Source of the DNA: Ovis canadensis
Lineage: Eukaryota; Chordata; Mammalia; Artiodactyla; Bovidae
Reading direction: 5' to 3'
Length of the DNA: 64,000 nucleotides
NCBI RefSeq assembly: GCF_042477335.2
Contig: NC_091246.1
Coordinates: 252,617,001 to 252,681,000, forward strand
Below are positions 25,818-36,952 of the stretch, one piece after another. The notes beneath the pieces were generated by a model. The model did not search any database and was not told the DNA's origin. It saw nothing but the letters and a program-made list of their open reading frames with translations. Position numbers and translations under genes: made by a program. Numbering within the stretch: position 1 is the stretch's first letter; each line of letters starts with the position of its first letter.

Positions 25818-26489
25818 CTGGGGGTCGACGTCAAGGCCCAACATACAGAGATGGGCTGGCCCCGCCCCGGGGGGCCCATTCAGAGCTGCTCCCCTCTGCC
25901 CTCTCTCCCTGCCCTGCATCCTGCCGGCTGGGAAGGGTCAGCCGTGGCCTCCCAGCCCGTTTGTCCCCCTCGCCAAACCCCATTCATCTGCCAAGTCCAG
26001 TGCCAGGGTCCTCCTCCCCAAGGCAGTCTCCTCTGACCCCAGCCTCACCATCTGGCCTTCCTCTCCTCCTCTAATATCCTAGGGGGTCCCCCAAGTGGCG
26101 ATGGTGGCGGGCAGGGATCTGGGGACACTAGAGCTTAGCTTTTCTTCATCTCTTTGCAGCCACCATGAACGCCACAGACATTGAAACAAGGGCTACATTT
26201 ACTTTCTGCCGAAGGAGATCAAAGTAACGCCCTGCCTGGCTCCCCGCCCGTAGACCCTCACTGAGCACGCGTGGTGTGTGAGGCCCACTGCAGAGGACTT
26301 CCAGAGGCCTCAGCTCATGTGACTGCCCCGCGACCCGATGAGACACCAAGATGGGGGCATGCAGAGTGCTCCGCGTCACACAGGACACAGGGGAGCCAGG
26401 ACTGGGACTCGAGTTTCTCTGCCTCCAATCCTCCTGGGTCTCCAAGGTGCAGCTTCCCTTCTGCGGCCTGGATGGGCTGGTTTATGCCC

Positions 26490-26815
26490 TGTTCCCCAGG
26501 GCCTTTGCACAAACCGCTGCCGCAAACATTCCTCCCTTGCCCTTGCCTCCCTAACTTCTTCTCTTTCAGGGCACAGTTCAAATGGCACTCACGGAGGCCT
26601 CTGCTGAGCCTCTAAACCAGGACAGCCCCCTGGTTACACACACTTACAGCTTTTCTCCGTGGCACTTGGTGGCACCACAATGAATTACTCATGATTACGT
26701 GTGTCCTGCCGGCCTCCCCACTGAGCTGTAAGCTCCCCGAGGCAAGGGCCATCTGTTCTTGCTCACGACTGGATCTGGTACCTACAGGGGTGCCCAGAAC
26801 ATGGGAGGTTTGACT
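26490..26815 (+). repeat. L2 LINE 3' fragment
   Basis: Typical L2 3'-end wording: cagggcctttgcacaaaccg, gcacagttcaaatggcactc, gagctgtaagctccccgagg and ggtgcccagaacatggg. Lies in SLC66A1 intron 6. Confidence 0.6.
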
Positions 26816-26816
26816 C

Positions 26817-27052
26817 TTGAATGGGTGGATGGATGCATGGATGGATACAAGGATGGATGGAGGATGGATGGATGGATGGATGGATGGATAGAAGAACAGA
26901 CAGATGATGGATACATGCATGGATGGATGGATAGATGGGATACATGGATGGATAGATGGGTGGATGGATGGATGGGATATGTGGATGGATAGATGGGATA
27001 TGTGGATGGATAGATGGATGGCTGGATGATGGGTAGGTGGATGCATGGATGC
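26817..27052 (+). repeat. GGAT/ATGG tetranucleotide repeat array
   Basis: About 235 bp of ggatggatggatggat with variants (gatagatggg, gggatatgtggatggataga). On the minus strand it reads as an apparent Ser/His/Pro-rich open frame, which is a repeat artefact. It is in SLC66A1 intron 6 (25818-27121), ending about 70 bp from the exon 6 donor. Confidence 0.9.
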
Positions 27053-27121
27053 TGACATCGTGTGCAGGGGAGGCTGCTGCAGCCCCAGCCGCCCCACCCA
27101 CTCTCACAGCCTGAAGGATAC

Positions 27122-27307
27122 GATGGTGTCGAGCAGCAGGACACCCAGGCTGCCCACGAGCCAGGGCAGGTGGTGCAGCACGTAGCTGCCCTCGCTCTGG
27201 CCCTCCTCGGGGTTTTTGAGCAGCACGCTCAGTCCATACAGCGTGTTCCCCAGCATCACCAAAGCGAACAGTGAGTACGAGATCCCCTGGGTCGACTTCC
27301 GCAGGAA
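27122..27307 (-). CDS. SLC66A1: SLC66A1 coding exon 6
   Basis: 186-nt exon, phase 0 at both ends; acceptor ctcctgtctccag, donor gtatcc. It encodes 62 residues beginning [20 protein letters not shown] and ending LGVLLLDTI, with two hydrophobic transmembrane segments separated by the loop [10 protein letters not shown]. It follows the second PQ motif of exon 5. Reading past the donor gives five more codons (VSFRL) and a stop; the downstream exon at 25746-25817 restores the family's C terminus, so the spliced form is preferred. Confidence 0.93.
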
Positions 27308-27880
27308 CTGGAGACAGGAGAGGAGAGGGTCAGAGACCTCCAACAGTGTTCCTGTCTCTCTGGACCAAAACTATCCACGTGCCCGTCTGCCCTGTTACAC
27401 TGAGCTGACTGCACAGGGTGTGACCAGTGCCCAACACAGGCCTGGGGCCCAGACCATCCCTTCCAGGGCCTGATTCCTCATCCCCGTTCCAACATCCTCG
27501 CCCAGGTCGGCAGGAGACTGGGGCTGCGCCACCCTGCCAGCCCCAAGCTGCCCGCTCCTCAACCCCATGCCAGCTCAGCTCAGCAAGCCCCCACGGCCCT
27601 GGTTCCTCTCCTCCTGCCCTCAGCCTCTCGCTCCCACCTAACCTCCTACCTCCCTGGAGCACGCAGGGGTCCTGTACCCCAGACAGCAGGCTGGCATCTC
27701 ATGCCCATTTCCAGAGGCAGACAAGGAGGCTTGGAGAACCGGATTCAGTTACCCAAGCCAACAGTGAGAGTGGACCGGACCTGCTCCACGAAGACCCCGC
27801 ACCCCATGCCAGTCCTTCACCCAGGGGACCAAGCTGCCAGCTGGCCCTGCCCACGGCCCTGCCCCCTGCCCACGGCTCAC

Positions 27881-27973
27881 GTTGGTGCGGATCTGAGGCA
27901 GCCGGGAGAACAGGTACAGCACGCTGGACACGGAGCCGATGGCGAAGCCAATGACCTCCTTTTCCGTGAAGGG
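27881..27973 (-). CDS. SLC66A1: SLC66A1 coding exon 5 (second PQ motif)
   Basis: 93-nt exon, phase 0; acceptor gagagg-complement ctctcag, donor gtgagc. It encodes PFTEKEVIGFAIGSVSSVLY then LFSRLPQIRTN (residues 176-206). Pro201-Gln202 is the second PQ-loop motif, the hinge position needed for transport in this family. Confidence 0.94.
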
Positions 27974-28122
27974 CTGAGAGGGTGGGGAGGCTGCTCGGTG
28001 CCCCGCAGAGGCCAAGGGTGAAGGGCGAGGGCCCCAAGCTCCCTTCTGGGGAGCGATCCCCCCAACCATGTGGCCACGCCAGACCCCCAACCCCACTCCA
28101 CCCTCTCATGCCTGCATCTCAC

Positions 28123-28265
28123 CTTATTGCCTGGCTCCACGGACAAGAGTGTGCGCCCCCGGAAGACCTCCCTCGGGGCAGCCCCCGAGCGAGCGCTTCT
28201 CAGCAGTGGGGTGGTGCACGCCACGCCCAGGATGAACAAGAGCAGAGAGTTGATGCGGGCAGACC
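28123..28265 (-). CDS. SLC66A1: SLC66A1 coding exon 4
   Basis: 143-nt exon; acceptor cacgtccag, donor gtgaga. Two bases finish a split Trp codon, then 47 codons run SARINSLLLFILGVACTTPL to RTLLSVEPGNK. It holds a transmembrane helix and a polar loop between the two PQ-loop repeats. Confidence 0.92.
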
Positions 28266-28309
28266 CTGGACGTGAGCAGGGGGACGCTGAGATGAGGGGT
28301 CTGAGTGCG

Positions 28310-28470
28310 GGCAGACAGACGGGGCTGAGTCCTGGCCTTGCCCCTCAGTGGCTGTGTGACCTTGGGCAAGTGACCTAACTTCTCTGAGCTTTCATCCCTC
28401 ATCTCCAGAATGGGTATAACGAGGCTACCCTTCTCGTAGGGTTGTAAGGTGACTCAGTGAGGGCAGTGGG
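28310..28470 (+). repeat. MIR element
   Basis: Contains ctgtgtgaccttgggcaagt and tcatctccagaatgggtata, diagnostic of MIR. Lies in SLC66A1 intron 3. Confidence 0.75.
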
Positions 28471-28840
28471 GGCAGGGAGCGGGTTACGGAGTATGGACGT
28501 GCTCATGAAGCCCCGCCCCACGAGCCTGGGTCGTTTCCTGTGAAGCCGGGGATCTGCCCCCTGGGGAACACTTCAGGGCAGCGATGGGCTGTGGGCCGGG
28601 GGCAGAGGAGCAGCCGGTGCTGCGCTCACTGAGGGAGGCTGTGCGCACGACGGGGACGCCCCGTGCTCCTGCCCGGGCGTGCTCACTGTCCCCAGTTCAT
28701 CAGGGGATCAGGCTGCGGCAGTGAGACAAGGCCAGAGGAAGCCTTTCTGGGGTTTGCTGTGTCACCAGCAATGGGACACTGCCTCCTCCCCGCCTCCCAG
28801 GCCCCCCAGGCCCCTGATGCCCAGGGGCCCCCGTACTCAC

Positions 28841-28928
28841 ACGGAGAGGGGCGCTTCTTAAATTTGTAGTAGAAGTACAGAGACAGCATCAGCACGTCGG
28901 CCAGGACGTAGTACACGGCCGTGTAGGT
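28841..28928 (-). CDS. SLC66A1: SLC66A1 coding exon 3
   Basis: 88-nt exon; acceptor ccctcttgcag, donor gtgagt. It encodes TYTAVYYVLADVLMLSLYFY then YKFKKRPSP plus one base of the next codon. It contains one transmembrane helix with a basic cytosolic end (KFKKR). It follows exon 2's ...LADQLPLQ in frame. Confidence 0.94.
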
Positions 28929-29532
28929 CTGCAAGAGGGCGTGGGCCAGGGCGCTGGCGGTGGTCCCAGGCTTGGGGGCCACATGCCAGCACCGGGCAGC
29001 TCGGCCTCACGCCGGCCGGGTGACCCTGGCCCTCTCTGCTCCGGACTTCTGTTTGCAGGTCTGGAGCGGAGGGGGTGGCAATTCCTAACCTGGCAGAGCT
29101 AGACATCAGGTAGGGGAGGGCCTGGCAGCACAAAATGGGGTGCCAGTCAAGTGGAGGCTACCGTCCGGCCTGACCCTGGAGCAGTTACTCACAGTGCCCC
29201 TTGGGAAGACAAGAGGTTCCCGATTTCGAGTCTCAGCTCCACCCAGTCACAGGAGAAGGGTGAGATCCAGGCTTCCCATGGGAAAAGCTTCCTCCTCCAG
29301 GGCCCTAGGCCCTGAAAGCTTCATCAGGATCTTAGCATCTCAGGTCAAAGACCCCAGCCATCCTCTGGTTTGATGTGCTAATTTTGTAGATGGGAAAACT
29401 GAGGCCCACAAGAGGGCAGTGACCAGCCCGTTGTCACGTCGGGCAGCAGGCTGAGGGGGGCCCTCACTAGATGGAAGGATGCCTCTGCCGTGGCTGTCCC
29501 TGGCAGCCCACCCTGCCTGGGGACCGGCCCAC

Positions 29533-29662
29533 CTGCAGGGGTAGCTGGTCAGCGAGGAAGGAGCCGATGAGATTGCAGGAGTCTCCGCCGATCCAGCCCA
29601 GGAGGAACCACACGGACAGGGCCTGGTCCATGTTGCCCGTCTTGCAGGCCTTGATGTACTGG
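29533..29662 (-). CDS. SLC66A1: SLC66A1 coding exon 2 (completes first PQ motif)
   Basis: 130-nt exon; acceptor on - ctcccccatag, donor gtgggc. The first base finishes Pro55, then QYIKACKTGNMDQALSVWFL and on to SFLADQLPLQ. Pro55-Gln56 is the first PQ motif. The 3' splice site directly abuts a long pyrimidine-rich minisatellite (29665-30205), which supplies the polypyrimidine tract. Confidence 0.94.
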
Positions 29663-29664
29663 CT

Positions 29665-30205
29665 ATGGGGGAGGAGGGAGACAAGGAGGAGGGGGTCGTG
29701 GGGGACGAGGGGGATATGGGGGGGGAGAGGAGGGGGAGGAGGATGGGGGGAAGGAGTCATGGGAAGGAGGGAGATGTAGGAAAGGAGGGAGTCGGGGAAG
29801 AGGAGGGAGTGGTGGGGAAGGAGGGGGTCATGGGGGAGGAGGGAGACAGTGGGGAGGAGGGAGACAATGGGGAGGAGGGAGTTGGGGAGGAGGGAGTCGT
29901 GGGGGAGGAGGGAGACGTTGAGGAGGAGGGGGTCGTGGGGGAGGAGGGGGTTGTGGGGGAGGAGGGAGACGGGAGGAGGGAGACAATGGGGAGGAGGGAG
30001 TCATGGGGAGGAGGGAGACGTTGGGGAGGAGGGGGTCGTGGGGGAGGAGGGGGTCGTGGGGGAGGAGGGAGACGTTGGGGAGGAGGGGGTCGTGGGGGAG
30101 GAGGGAGACAATGGGGAGGAGGGAGACGTTGGGGAGAAGGGAGACGTTGGGGAGGAGGGGGTCATGGGGGAGGAGGGGGTCGTGGGGGAGGAGGGAGACG
30201 TGTGC
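29665..30205 (+). repeat. GGA-rich minisatellite (G-rich on +, CCTCC-rich on gene strand)
   Basis: About 540 bp of imperfect units built from gggggaggaggg with spacers such as gtcgtg, agacgttg and agacaatg. The units are about 15-30 bp and locally higher-order. The plus strand has dense runs of three to five G, with clear G-quadruplex potential. An apparent Gly/Glu/Arg-rich open frame across it (29665-30234) is a repeat artefact. It ends 3 bp from SLC66A1 exon 2. Confidence 0.9.
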
Positions 30206-30977
30206 TCAGAGCTGTGACACCACGTGGAGGGTAAATGTGGGAGACCAGGGCTGGGGCGCGGCCGCACAGGGGTCACTGGGGACCGACCCCCCTTGGGTGG
30301 CATCTTCACCCTTCGGGGCTTCTCACCGGGGAATCCCTTCCAGCCCAGCTCTCTGGGATGTGCACCCTGCTAGAGCCAGGTGGGGTACAGCCTCCCCCCA
30401 CAGCAGGCTCTCACTGGGACCAGGGCTCAGAGGGTCCCGACTCTTTGTGTCCCAGAGACCCAGGGTCCTCCCTTCTATGGAGGGGTCTGGGGTAGGGGGT
30501 GGCGTGAAGGACGGATGGCTGTGGCCGCCGCCCTATCTGCAGGGAGATGGAAGATAAGATGGGCCAGACCTCGCCTGGGCCTGTTATCATCAAGGGCACC
30601 AGAGAAGGGGCGAGGCTGCGGCTGTCTCACTACAGATGCCGAGGGGTCGAGTCCCTGTCGCTGATGGGCCTCTCTGGGGGTGGAAAGTCCAGGAACCAGG
30701 ACTCATATCCCAGCTCCCAGGCTCCAGCCCTGCTCTGAGTCGTTCAGCGAAGGCCACCTGCCGCTTACTTCTCTTTAGTCGTCTGCGTGTATTTAAATTA
30801 GTAAAAGGGAACAGCTAAACAGGACCTCATCCCGATCGCTGCAGACAGAAAGCAGGCAGCTGGGCCGGGCCCTGGGCCTCCCCCACCGCCTCCTGCCGAG
30901 CACCCCACCCTCTGTGAGCCCGCGCCCCGCAGTTCCAGCCTCCCCGCAGGACCTTTCTTCTCTTTCTCTCTCATTTT

Positions 30978-31096
30978 TATTTACTGTTTTGGTCACACAG
31001 CGCGGCCTGTGGGCTCTTAGTTCCCTGACCAGGGGTCAGGCCCAGGCTTCTTCACTGGAAGGCGGATCTTAACCCCCGGGCCCGCCAGGGAAGCCC
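30978..31096 (-). repeat. CHR-type SINE, antisense
   Basis: Reads ggtcacacagcgcggcctgt, ttagttccctgaccaggggt and ends cccgccagggaagccc: the antisense tRNA-derived CHR SINE. In SLC66A1 intron 1. Confidence 0.75.
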
Positions 31097-32779
31097 TCAA
31101 GGATCTTTCTAAAACCCCCGTCTTGCCAAAATCTTTCAGAGCCTCCCACTGTCTTCAGCAAGGACCCCCGCCCTCCTGAGCACATCCTGACCGGGCCCCC
31201 AGGCCTGCAGGCCCCCCGCCTCTGCACTTTCCTCCCCCAAACTTCGCCTCAGCAGACAGCCCTTCAGGAAACTTCAGTTCCTCCTCAGGCCCTTCTCAGA
31301 AGAGAGTGCTGTCCGCGCCAGCCACCTCCTGCCGGACTCAAGCCTGCTGAGGGACGGGACCGTGTCCCGTCAGGGCCTGGCCCTGAGGAGGCCCATAAGT
31401 TTGACACAGCCCCGAGTAAAGTCCCTCCCAGGACACAGTGACTTGAGTCTCCGTACGTCTCAGGGACAGGCCGTTCCGTCACCCTCACGAAAGGCTGAGC
31501 CCTAAGGAGAAGCAGACAGGTGGCTGCCTTTCCATCCTCACCTGGGGCTTCTCCCAAGCCTCTGATGCCCCGTCCCTGGTTAATCAGCCAGGCACAAGGC
31601 TGGCATCATGCCCTGCTGGAAAGGAGACGTCTTAGCCCGCTCCTTGTGGCTTTGGAGACGCCCTCACCCTAGGATGGGAAGCCCCTCTTTTCCCTCCACC
31701 GGTCATCCAGCTCCGGCCAGCTTGCCTCCTCAAGGCCACCGAGCCGGCCGCCCTGACCCCACCGCTTGCCAGCACCTGGCACGGCCTCCGAGGCAGCCTC
31801 TGTGCCTCCAGGCTCTCCCTGGCCCTCTCCCCCTTTCTCTAACGGGAGCTCCGCCTTCTTTGGGCACATCCGGAGTGGCGGCTGGGACAGGGTGAGTGAG
31901 AAACAAGTCGAGCTCCCAGCAGCATGCGGGGACAGAGGGTGGCGGTAGTCATTTTAACACCTGGTGCTGGGACAACTGGGCGCCACGTGCAAAGGAATGG
32001 GGTTGGACCCCTACCTCTACACCACATACGAAATACAGCTCGAGCCGAACCAAAGCTCTACATCAAGGGCTGACTTGTGATACCATGATTTATACAAGAA
32101 AGATATATATTTGGTTTTCTTCCCTGCTCCCTACAAAGCTACTAAAACCCCTGGAATGTCCTAAGGGGTGAGAGAAAGAGAGAAAAATAGAGAGAGGGGG
32201 AGAGAGTCGTCTTTTGTAGCCTTAACGAGTTGATTTTTGGAAAGCCTTTAGGTTGCCTGAGGATAAGGACCAACTGTGTGATCAGATGGTTAGGACAGCC
32301 TTTCCGGCTGGGGGCGGAGGCTGTCCTGCCCCCTTCACCCACCTCCAGAAGGTAGAAAGGCTACAGAGTGAGCCCAGTCACTAATGACCAATGACTGTGT
32401 AATAAAGCCTCTATAAAAATCACTTCGCTGAGTTCCAGGAGCCTCTCTAGCAAACTAATCAAACCTGAGGAGGTGTGGGGGAACCCCCGATCCACAGCAG
32501 GAGGTCTGAAGCACAGGGGGCACGCTGGACTGGTCTCTGAAGAGGGGAGAAGAGAGCACTATTCTGGGACCTGGAGGACTGGGTCCTTAATCTGTGGGAT
32601 CTGAAGGTGTCTTCAGGTGACAGTGTAAGAACTGACTGCTTGATTGTGTGGGGAAAAGACACACATCAGAACTGGTGTCAGACTTCGAGAAATCTATATA
32701 ACTCTTAGAAGAAAAGATAAGGGTGAATCTTCTTTACCAGGAACAGGCCACCATTTTTTAGAAATTACATCAAAAGCAC

Positions 32780-32945
32780 GGCCAGGGCAGGAAACATAAG
32801 AGATGTGGGTTTGATCCCTGGGTGGGGAAGATCCCCTGGAGAAGGGCATAGCAATCCACTCTAGTGTTCCTGGTACAGAATGCCCATGGACAGAGCCTGG
32901 CGGGCTACAGTCCACGGGGTCACAGAGTCAGGGCTGAAGCCACAC
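32780..32945 (+). repeat. Bov-tA SINE, diverged
   Basis: gggtttgatccctgggtggg then gatcccctggagaagggcat and the end motif cacggggtcacagagtcagg. The tRNA head is degenerate. Confidence 0.75.
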
Positions 32946-34310
32946 AGCACACAGCCATACACATCGAAAGTCTGAGCAACAGGAGAAACACTAGACAAGC
33001 TGGGCATCATCAAGTTTTTGAAATTCTGTGCTTCGTGTGACACCATCCAGAAAGTGAAAAGGCAACCCACAGAACAGGAGAAAATCTTGGCGAAGTATGC
33101 CTCGAATATACAAAGAACTCAACCACAAAAAGACAAATAATCCAACTGGAAAGTGGGCAAAGAATCTGAATAGACCTTTTTGCAAAGAGAACAGAAGGTG
33201 GTCAATAAGTACACGGACAGCTGCTCAATATCACCAGCCATCAGGGAAACACACATCAGAGCTACAGCGAGGTACCACTTCACACCCACTAGGATGGCAG
33301 TAATCAAAAAGATGGACAATAGCAAGTGTCGATGGGGATTCAGAGGAACTGGGACCTTCCTACGCTGCGGGTGGGAACGCATAACGGTGCCACCGCTTTG
33401 GAAACACAGTCTGGCAGTTCCTCGGAAGATTAGAGACAGGACTTCCCTGGTCATCCAGGGGTTAAGAGCCCACCTGCCAGTGCAGGAGACGCAGGGCTGG
33501 CCCCTGGTCCAGGAGGATTCCTCACGCCGCAGGGTGCCTAGGCTGCGCAGTCCAACGGGAGAAGCCACTGCAACGAGACGCCCACACACCTGGAGCAGAG
33601 CAGCGCCGATCATCACAGCCAGAGAAGCCTGCACGCGGCGGCCAGGACCCAGCACAGCCAGAAGGAAACAAAGCGCAGCTCACAGACCGAACACACCCAC
33701 CAAGTGACCCAGTATACCCGTACACTCCTGGGCACACACCCAGGAGAAGCAGACACACACGTCCCACGAGGGCGCCTACGGGAACCTGCAGAGCGGCCTC
33801 AATCACACCGGCCAGAGGCAGAAGTCACCCACGTGTCTACCAGTGGACGGACGAATGAACAAAACGCACACACACGAACTGCGCTTCAGATGTGAAACCG
33901 GGTGAAGCGCTAGGACCTCCCTGGCGGTTCAGCGGTTAAGGATCCGCTTGGCAACGCGGGGGAGCGCGGGTCTGATCCCTGGTCGGGCAGCTAAGCTCAC
34001 GCACCACAACTAAGACCCGACACGGCCGATCAAATAAATTTAAAAAATAAAAATAAATATTTTTAAGAAAACAACGAAGCATTGACACTCGCTTCGTACA
34101 ACATGGATGAACCCTGAAGGCGTGCTGAGCGAAAGAGGCCGGTCGCAGAAGGCCCCGTCACGGCATGAGCTACTCATGGGAAGCGCCCAGAACAGGGGCG
34201 TCTGGAGACAGGGAGTGGAGTGGCGGCTGGGCCGCGAGCTTCAGAGGGAAATGAGGGACGGCTCCTTCCTTCCCGGCTTTCTCTGCAGGGTGGTGAAAAT
34301 GCTCTAAAAC
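32946..34310 (+). mobile_element. L1 LINE 3' end with two nested CHR SINEs
   Basis: Three L1 pieces in order. The first, 32946-33438, is the ORF2 C-terminal region with tell-tale motifs gtgacaccatccagaaagtg, ataatccaactggaaagtgg and gaggtaccacttcacaccca. The second is about 33669-33913 and the third about 34059-34310. CHR-type SINEs interrupt at about 33439-33668 (gacttccctggtcatccagg to cagcacagccagaaggaaac) and about 33914-34058 (gacctccctggcggttcagc, A-rich tail). The L1 frame is broken throughout. In SLC66A1 intron 1. Confidence 0.75.
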
Positions 34311-34539
34311 GGACTGTGGTGACGGTCACACAGCTCTGCAGATACTAAAAGCGTGAACGGATACTCGTAAGCGGGCGAACTCCACAGCATATGAACGATC
34401 TCTCAGTTAAACCACTTCTCTTTCTGCCAGAGGAGAAAGATCGTAACACGCCCTAAAGGTGGAGAATGCTCTTACCCTGCAGGGGCCTTGATGACCTTGC
34501 TGACCTCACCCCTCCCTGGCCCCCAGCCCCCCTTACTCC

Positions 34540-34640
34540 CTCGCACAGTGTGTAAAGGCGATCCTCACAGCAGCCCTGTGAGGTAGGGAACAGTATCCTC
34601 ATTTTACAAACGAGAAAACTGAGGCCCAGGGCAGTGAGGG
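34540..34640 (+). repeat. MIR fragment
   Basis: Contains cctcattttacaaacgagaa and actgaggcccaggg, the MIR 3' core. A second MIR-like piece, gtgacttaacctctccggg, is at about 34800-34880. Confidence 0.6.
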
Positions 34641-34885
34641 GACTTACGGGTCCCGCTGGCTTGGTGTTCCCCAACCACAGCAGTGGCCACGCTGTTCTGT
34701 AATCACGGCGTGCCCGTCCCCAGACGGTCTCAGGACAGAGGCCGAGCTGATGCGCCCCAGTCCTCCGCTCCTCTGCCTCCTGCCTGACTGGATGTGCGAC
34801 TCAGAGCCAGTGACTTAACCTCTCCGGGTTTCCAGTAAAGATCGGAGAGGAACTGTACGCATTCACAGGGTGGTTACGGAGACTG

Positions 34886-35137
34886 TTGTTCAGTCGCTCA
34901 GTCGTGTCCGACTCTCTGCGACCCCATGGACCGCAGCACGCCAGGCCTCCCTGTCCATCACCAACTCCCGGAGCTTGCTCAAAGTCATGTCCATCGAGTT
35001 GGTGATGCCATCCAACCATCTCACTCTCTGTTGCCCCCTTCTCCTCCTGCCCTCAGTCTTTCCCAGCATTAGGGAAGACTCATCCAATGAGCGGGCTCTT
35101 CACATTAGGTGGCCGAAGTATCAGCGCTTCAGCTCAT
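34886..35137 (-). repeat. BovB 3'-end fragment, antisense
   Basis: Starts gttcagtcgctcagtcgtgt and reads through ccaggcctccctgtccatca to taggtggccgaagtatcagc. On the minus strand this is the C-terminal end of the BovB ORF ([17 protein letters not shown]-like) and the 3' tail. Confidence 0.85.
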
Positions 35138-35424
35138 GAGGATTAAACAGGGTGAAAATACGTCAGGCTCTTAGAAAAGAGCTGGGCACACGGGGCAACT
35201 CAGTGAACAGGTGGCAGGACTGTCATCTGCGTGTCAGCACAGCTGAGCTCTGGGTGAGGCCCAGAGAGGGGCTTGCTGCAGGCCCTCGGGGCTGGAAGTC
35301 AGTGAGCGGGGCTGGGGGGGGGCCCACCTGGCGTGAGTCTGGAGAGGCCCAGGGCCAGCCAGGAAGCCCCTTCTCGGGACAGCCCCCTGCCCACCCCGTG
35401 CAACCCAGCCCTGGTGCTACTCAC

Positions 35425-35588
35425 GGGAAGGTGGATGCCGCAAAGCAGAGGATGGAGAGCAAGCCCAAGCCCACGCTGGCCTTGTCCCAGCCGTCCTGGG
35501 CGCACTCGCCGAGCACGTCCCATATCCACTGGCTGGAGCCGTTGGGGCAGCTGGAGAAGTTGGCGGGGCCCAGCTTCACTGAGACCAT
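35425..35588 (-). CDS. SLC66A1: SLC66A1 coding exon 1 (start codon, N terminus)
   Basis: 164 nt of coding sequence from ATG (35588-35586 on -) to donor gtgagt. The acceptor cctccctccacag lies just two bases upstream of the ATG, so the 5' UTR is on a separate exon. It encodes MVSVKLGPANFSSCPNGSSQ WIWDVLGECA and on to CFAASTF, then two bases of Pro55. It has a luminal N terminus with an N-glycosylation sequon (Asn10-Phe-Ser), the family's conserved WIWDVLGECAQDGW, and the first transmembrane helix. The start is chosen because length and sequence match the family and no upstream in-frame exon sequence exists. Confidence 0.94.
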
Positions 35589-35774
35589 GGCTGTGGAGGG
35601 AGGGAGCCTTGTGCTGAGGCAGGAGACGGCTCTGCAGAAGAGAGGAACCTTCAGCCTCAGGAGGTCCAGTCCTCGCTGGGGTCCTGCCACTCTAAGCCCA
35701 CCCCAGGCTTCCTGCCTGGCCCTGATGGAGCCCCTGAACCCCAGGACACAGTCAGGATAGAGATCAAAGTGGCC

Positions 35775-35950
35775 ATACACTGGCTCTGCAGTCAGACAGG
35801 TGCGTGGGAGTCCCCGCTCTGCCTGTGGACACCGTAACTTCGGGCAAGCTGCTCTGCCTCGCCGTGCCTCAGTCTCCTCATCTGCAGGATGGGGTGATGA
35901 CAATGCCTCCCTCCACCCCATACACTCATGAGGGTTCAGTGAGTTCATAA
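35775..35950 (+). repeat. MIR element
   Basis: Contains gtgcctcagtctcctcatct gcaggatggggtgatgac and an upstream diverged gtaacttcgggcaagc. In the 5' UTR intron of SLC66A1. Confidence 0.65.
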
Positions 35951-36107
35951 ATCCAGCGGGGAGGACGGAGCCCTCAAACAACGCCACCTTTGCTCTAACT
36001 CTTGAACGTTTCCGTAGTTTCCAACCTTTTCTTCTTGTAAATCGTGCTGCGAGGGTCTGCCGAGACCAGGTGCTCTAGGTACATCCTCTGGTTTAAGGTA
36101 CGGCTAG

Positions 36108-36312
36108 GGACTTCCCTAGGGTCCCGGGGCTAAGCCTCCATGCTTCCAGTGCAGGGGCCCGGGTTTGATCCCTGGTCAGGGAAGTTCTGCAAGCCACGTG
36201 GCCAGAAAAATTAAAAAGTACGACTGTCCCGGGACTTCCCTGTTGATCCAGTGGTGGACTCGGGGAACTATCCCAAGAGCCACGTGGTGCAACCAAAAAA
36301 AAAAGAAAAAGA
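36108..36312 (+). repeat. Two CHR-type SINE fragments in tandem
   Basis: gggacttccctagggtcccg ... gtttgatccctggtcaggga, then a second head gggacttccctgttgatcca from about 36231 ending in an A-rich tail. Same orientation. Confidence 0.65.
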
Positions 36313-36723
36313 AAGAGTATAGTTGTCGGAGCAATGCTCTAAGCAGCGGAGAAAGACCAGGTGAGTCCAGGTTACACGGGTGGCTGGAACTCAAGCTTGG
36401 CGTTCCCAAGCCACGTTCTCCCAGCAGCCCCCGTGTGAGGGGAATCTGCTGGCAAGGAGCCGGGAGCCACTTCCCTGTTTTCACCGCCTCCAATGCCAGG
36501 AGCTGGCTGGCTGCAGGGGTGGGTAGGGAAGTCCCCTCCAGGTGCCTGTCCCAGAGCAGAGTCTGTCCCAGACCGTCACTGCTTAAGTGACAGTCTCAGG
36601 GGAGGGAGAGGAGGCAGGGCTGCCGGAGCGTCTCTGCTGGGCAGGATCGACCCCTGACCGCTGAGCGGTTGGCCAGCTGTGTGCTCAGCACCGGGTAAGC
36701 TTTTCCGCATTTCGCTGCACACC

Positions 36724-36906
36724 GACTTCCCTCACGGCTCAGCAGGTAAAGAACCCGCCTGCCAGTGCAGGAGACACAGGAGACACGGGTTCAGTCCCTG
36801 GGTGGGGAAGATTCCCTGGAGGAGGAAATGGCAACCCACTCCAGTATTCTTACCTGAAAAATCCCACGGACAGAGGAGCCTGGCAAACTACAGCCCAAAG
36901 AGTCGG

Positions 36907-36948
<42 letters not shown>

Positions 36949-36952
36949 CACA
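36724..36952 (+). repeat. Bov-tA SINE with (CA)n microsatellite tail
   Basis: gacttccctcacggctcagc through gtattcttacctgaaaaatc, ending in a run of about 17 CA dinucleotides at 36915-36948. This is the common Bov-tA/CA-repeat association in bovids and a likely polymorphic marker. Confidence 0.85.

Noticed and set aside
26817-27052. Possible CRISPR-like array
   Set aside because: Repeats are 4 bp with no unique spacers, in mammalian intronic DNA.
26612-27144. Ser/His/Pro-rich open frames on - (up to 161 codons)
   Set aside because: Translation of the GGAT tetranucleotide array; no splice or homology support.
29665-30234. 189-codon Gly/Glu/Arg-rich open frame on +
   Set aside because: It is the translation of the GGA minisatellite; all frames of such an array stay open. 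It lies in an SLC66A1 intron.
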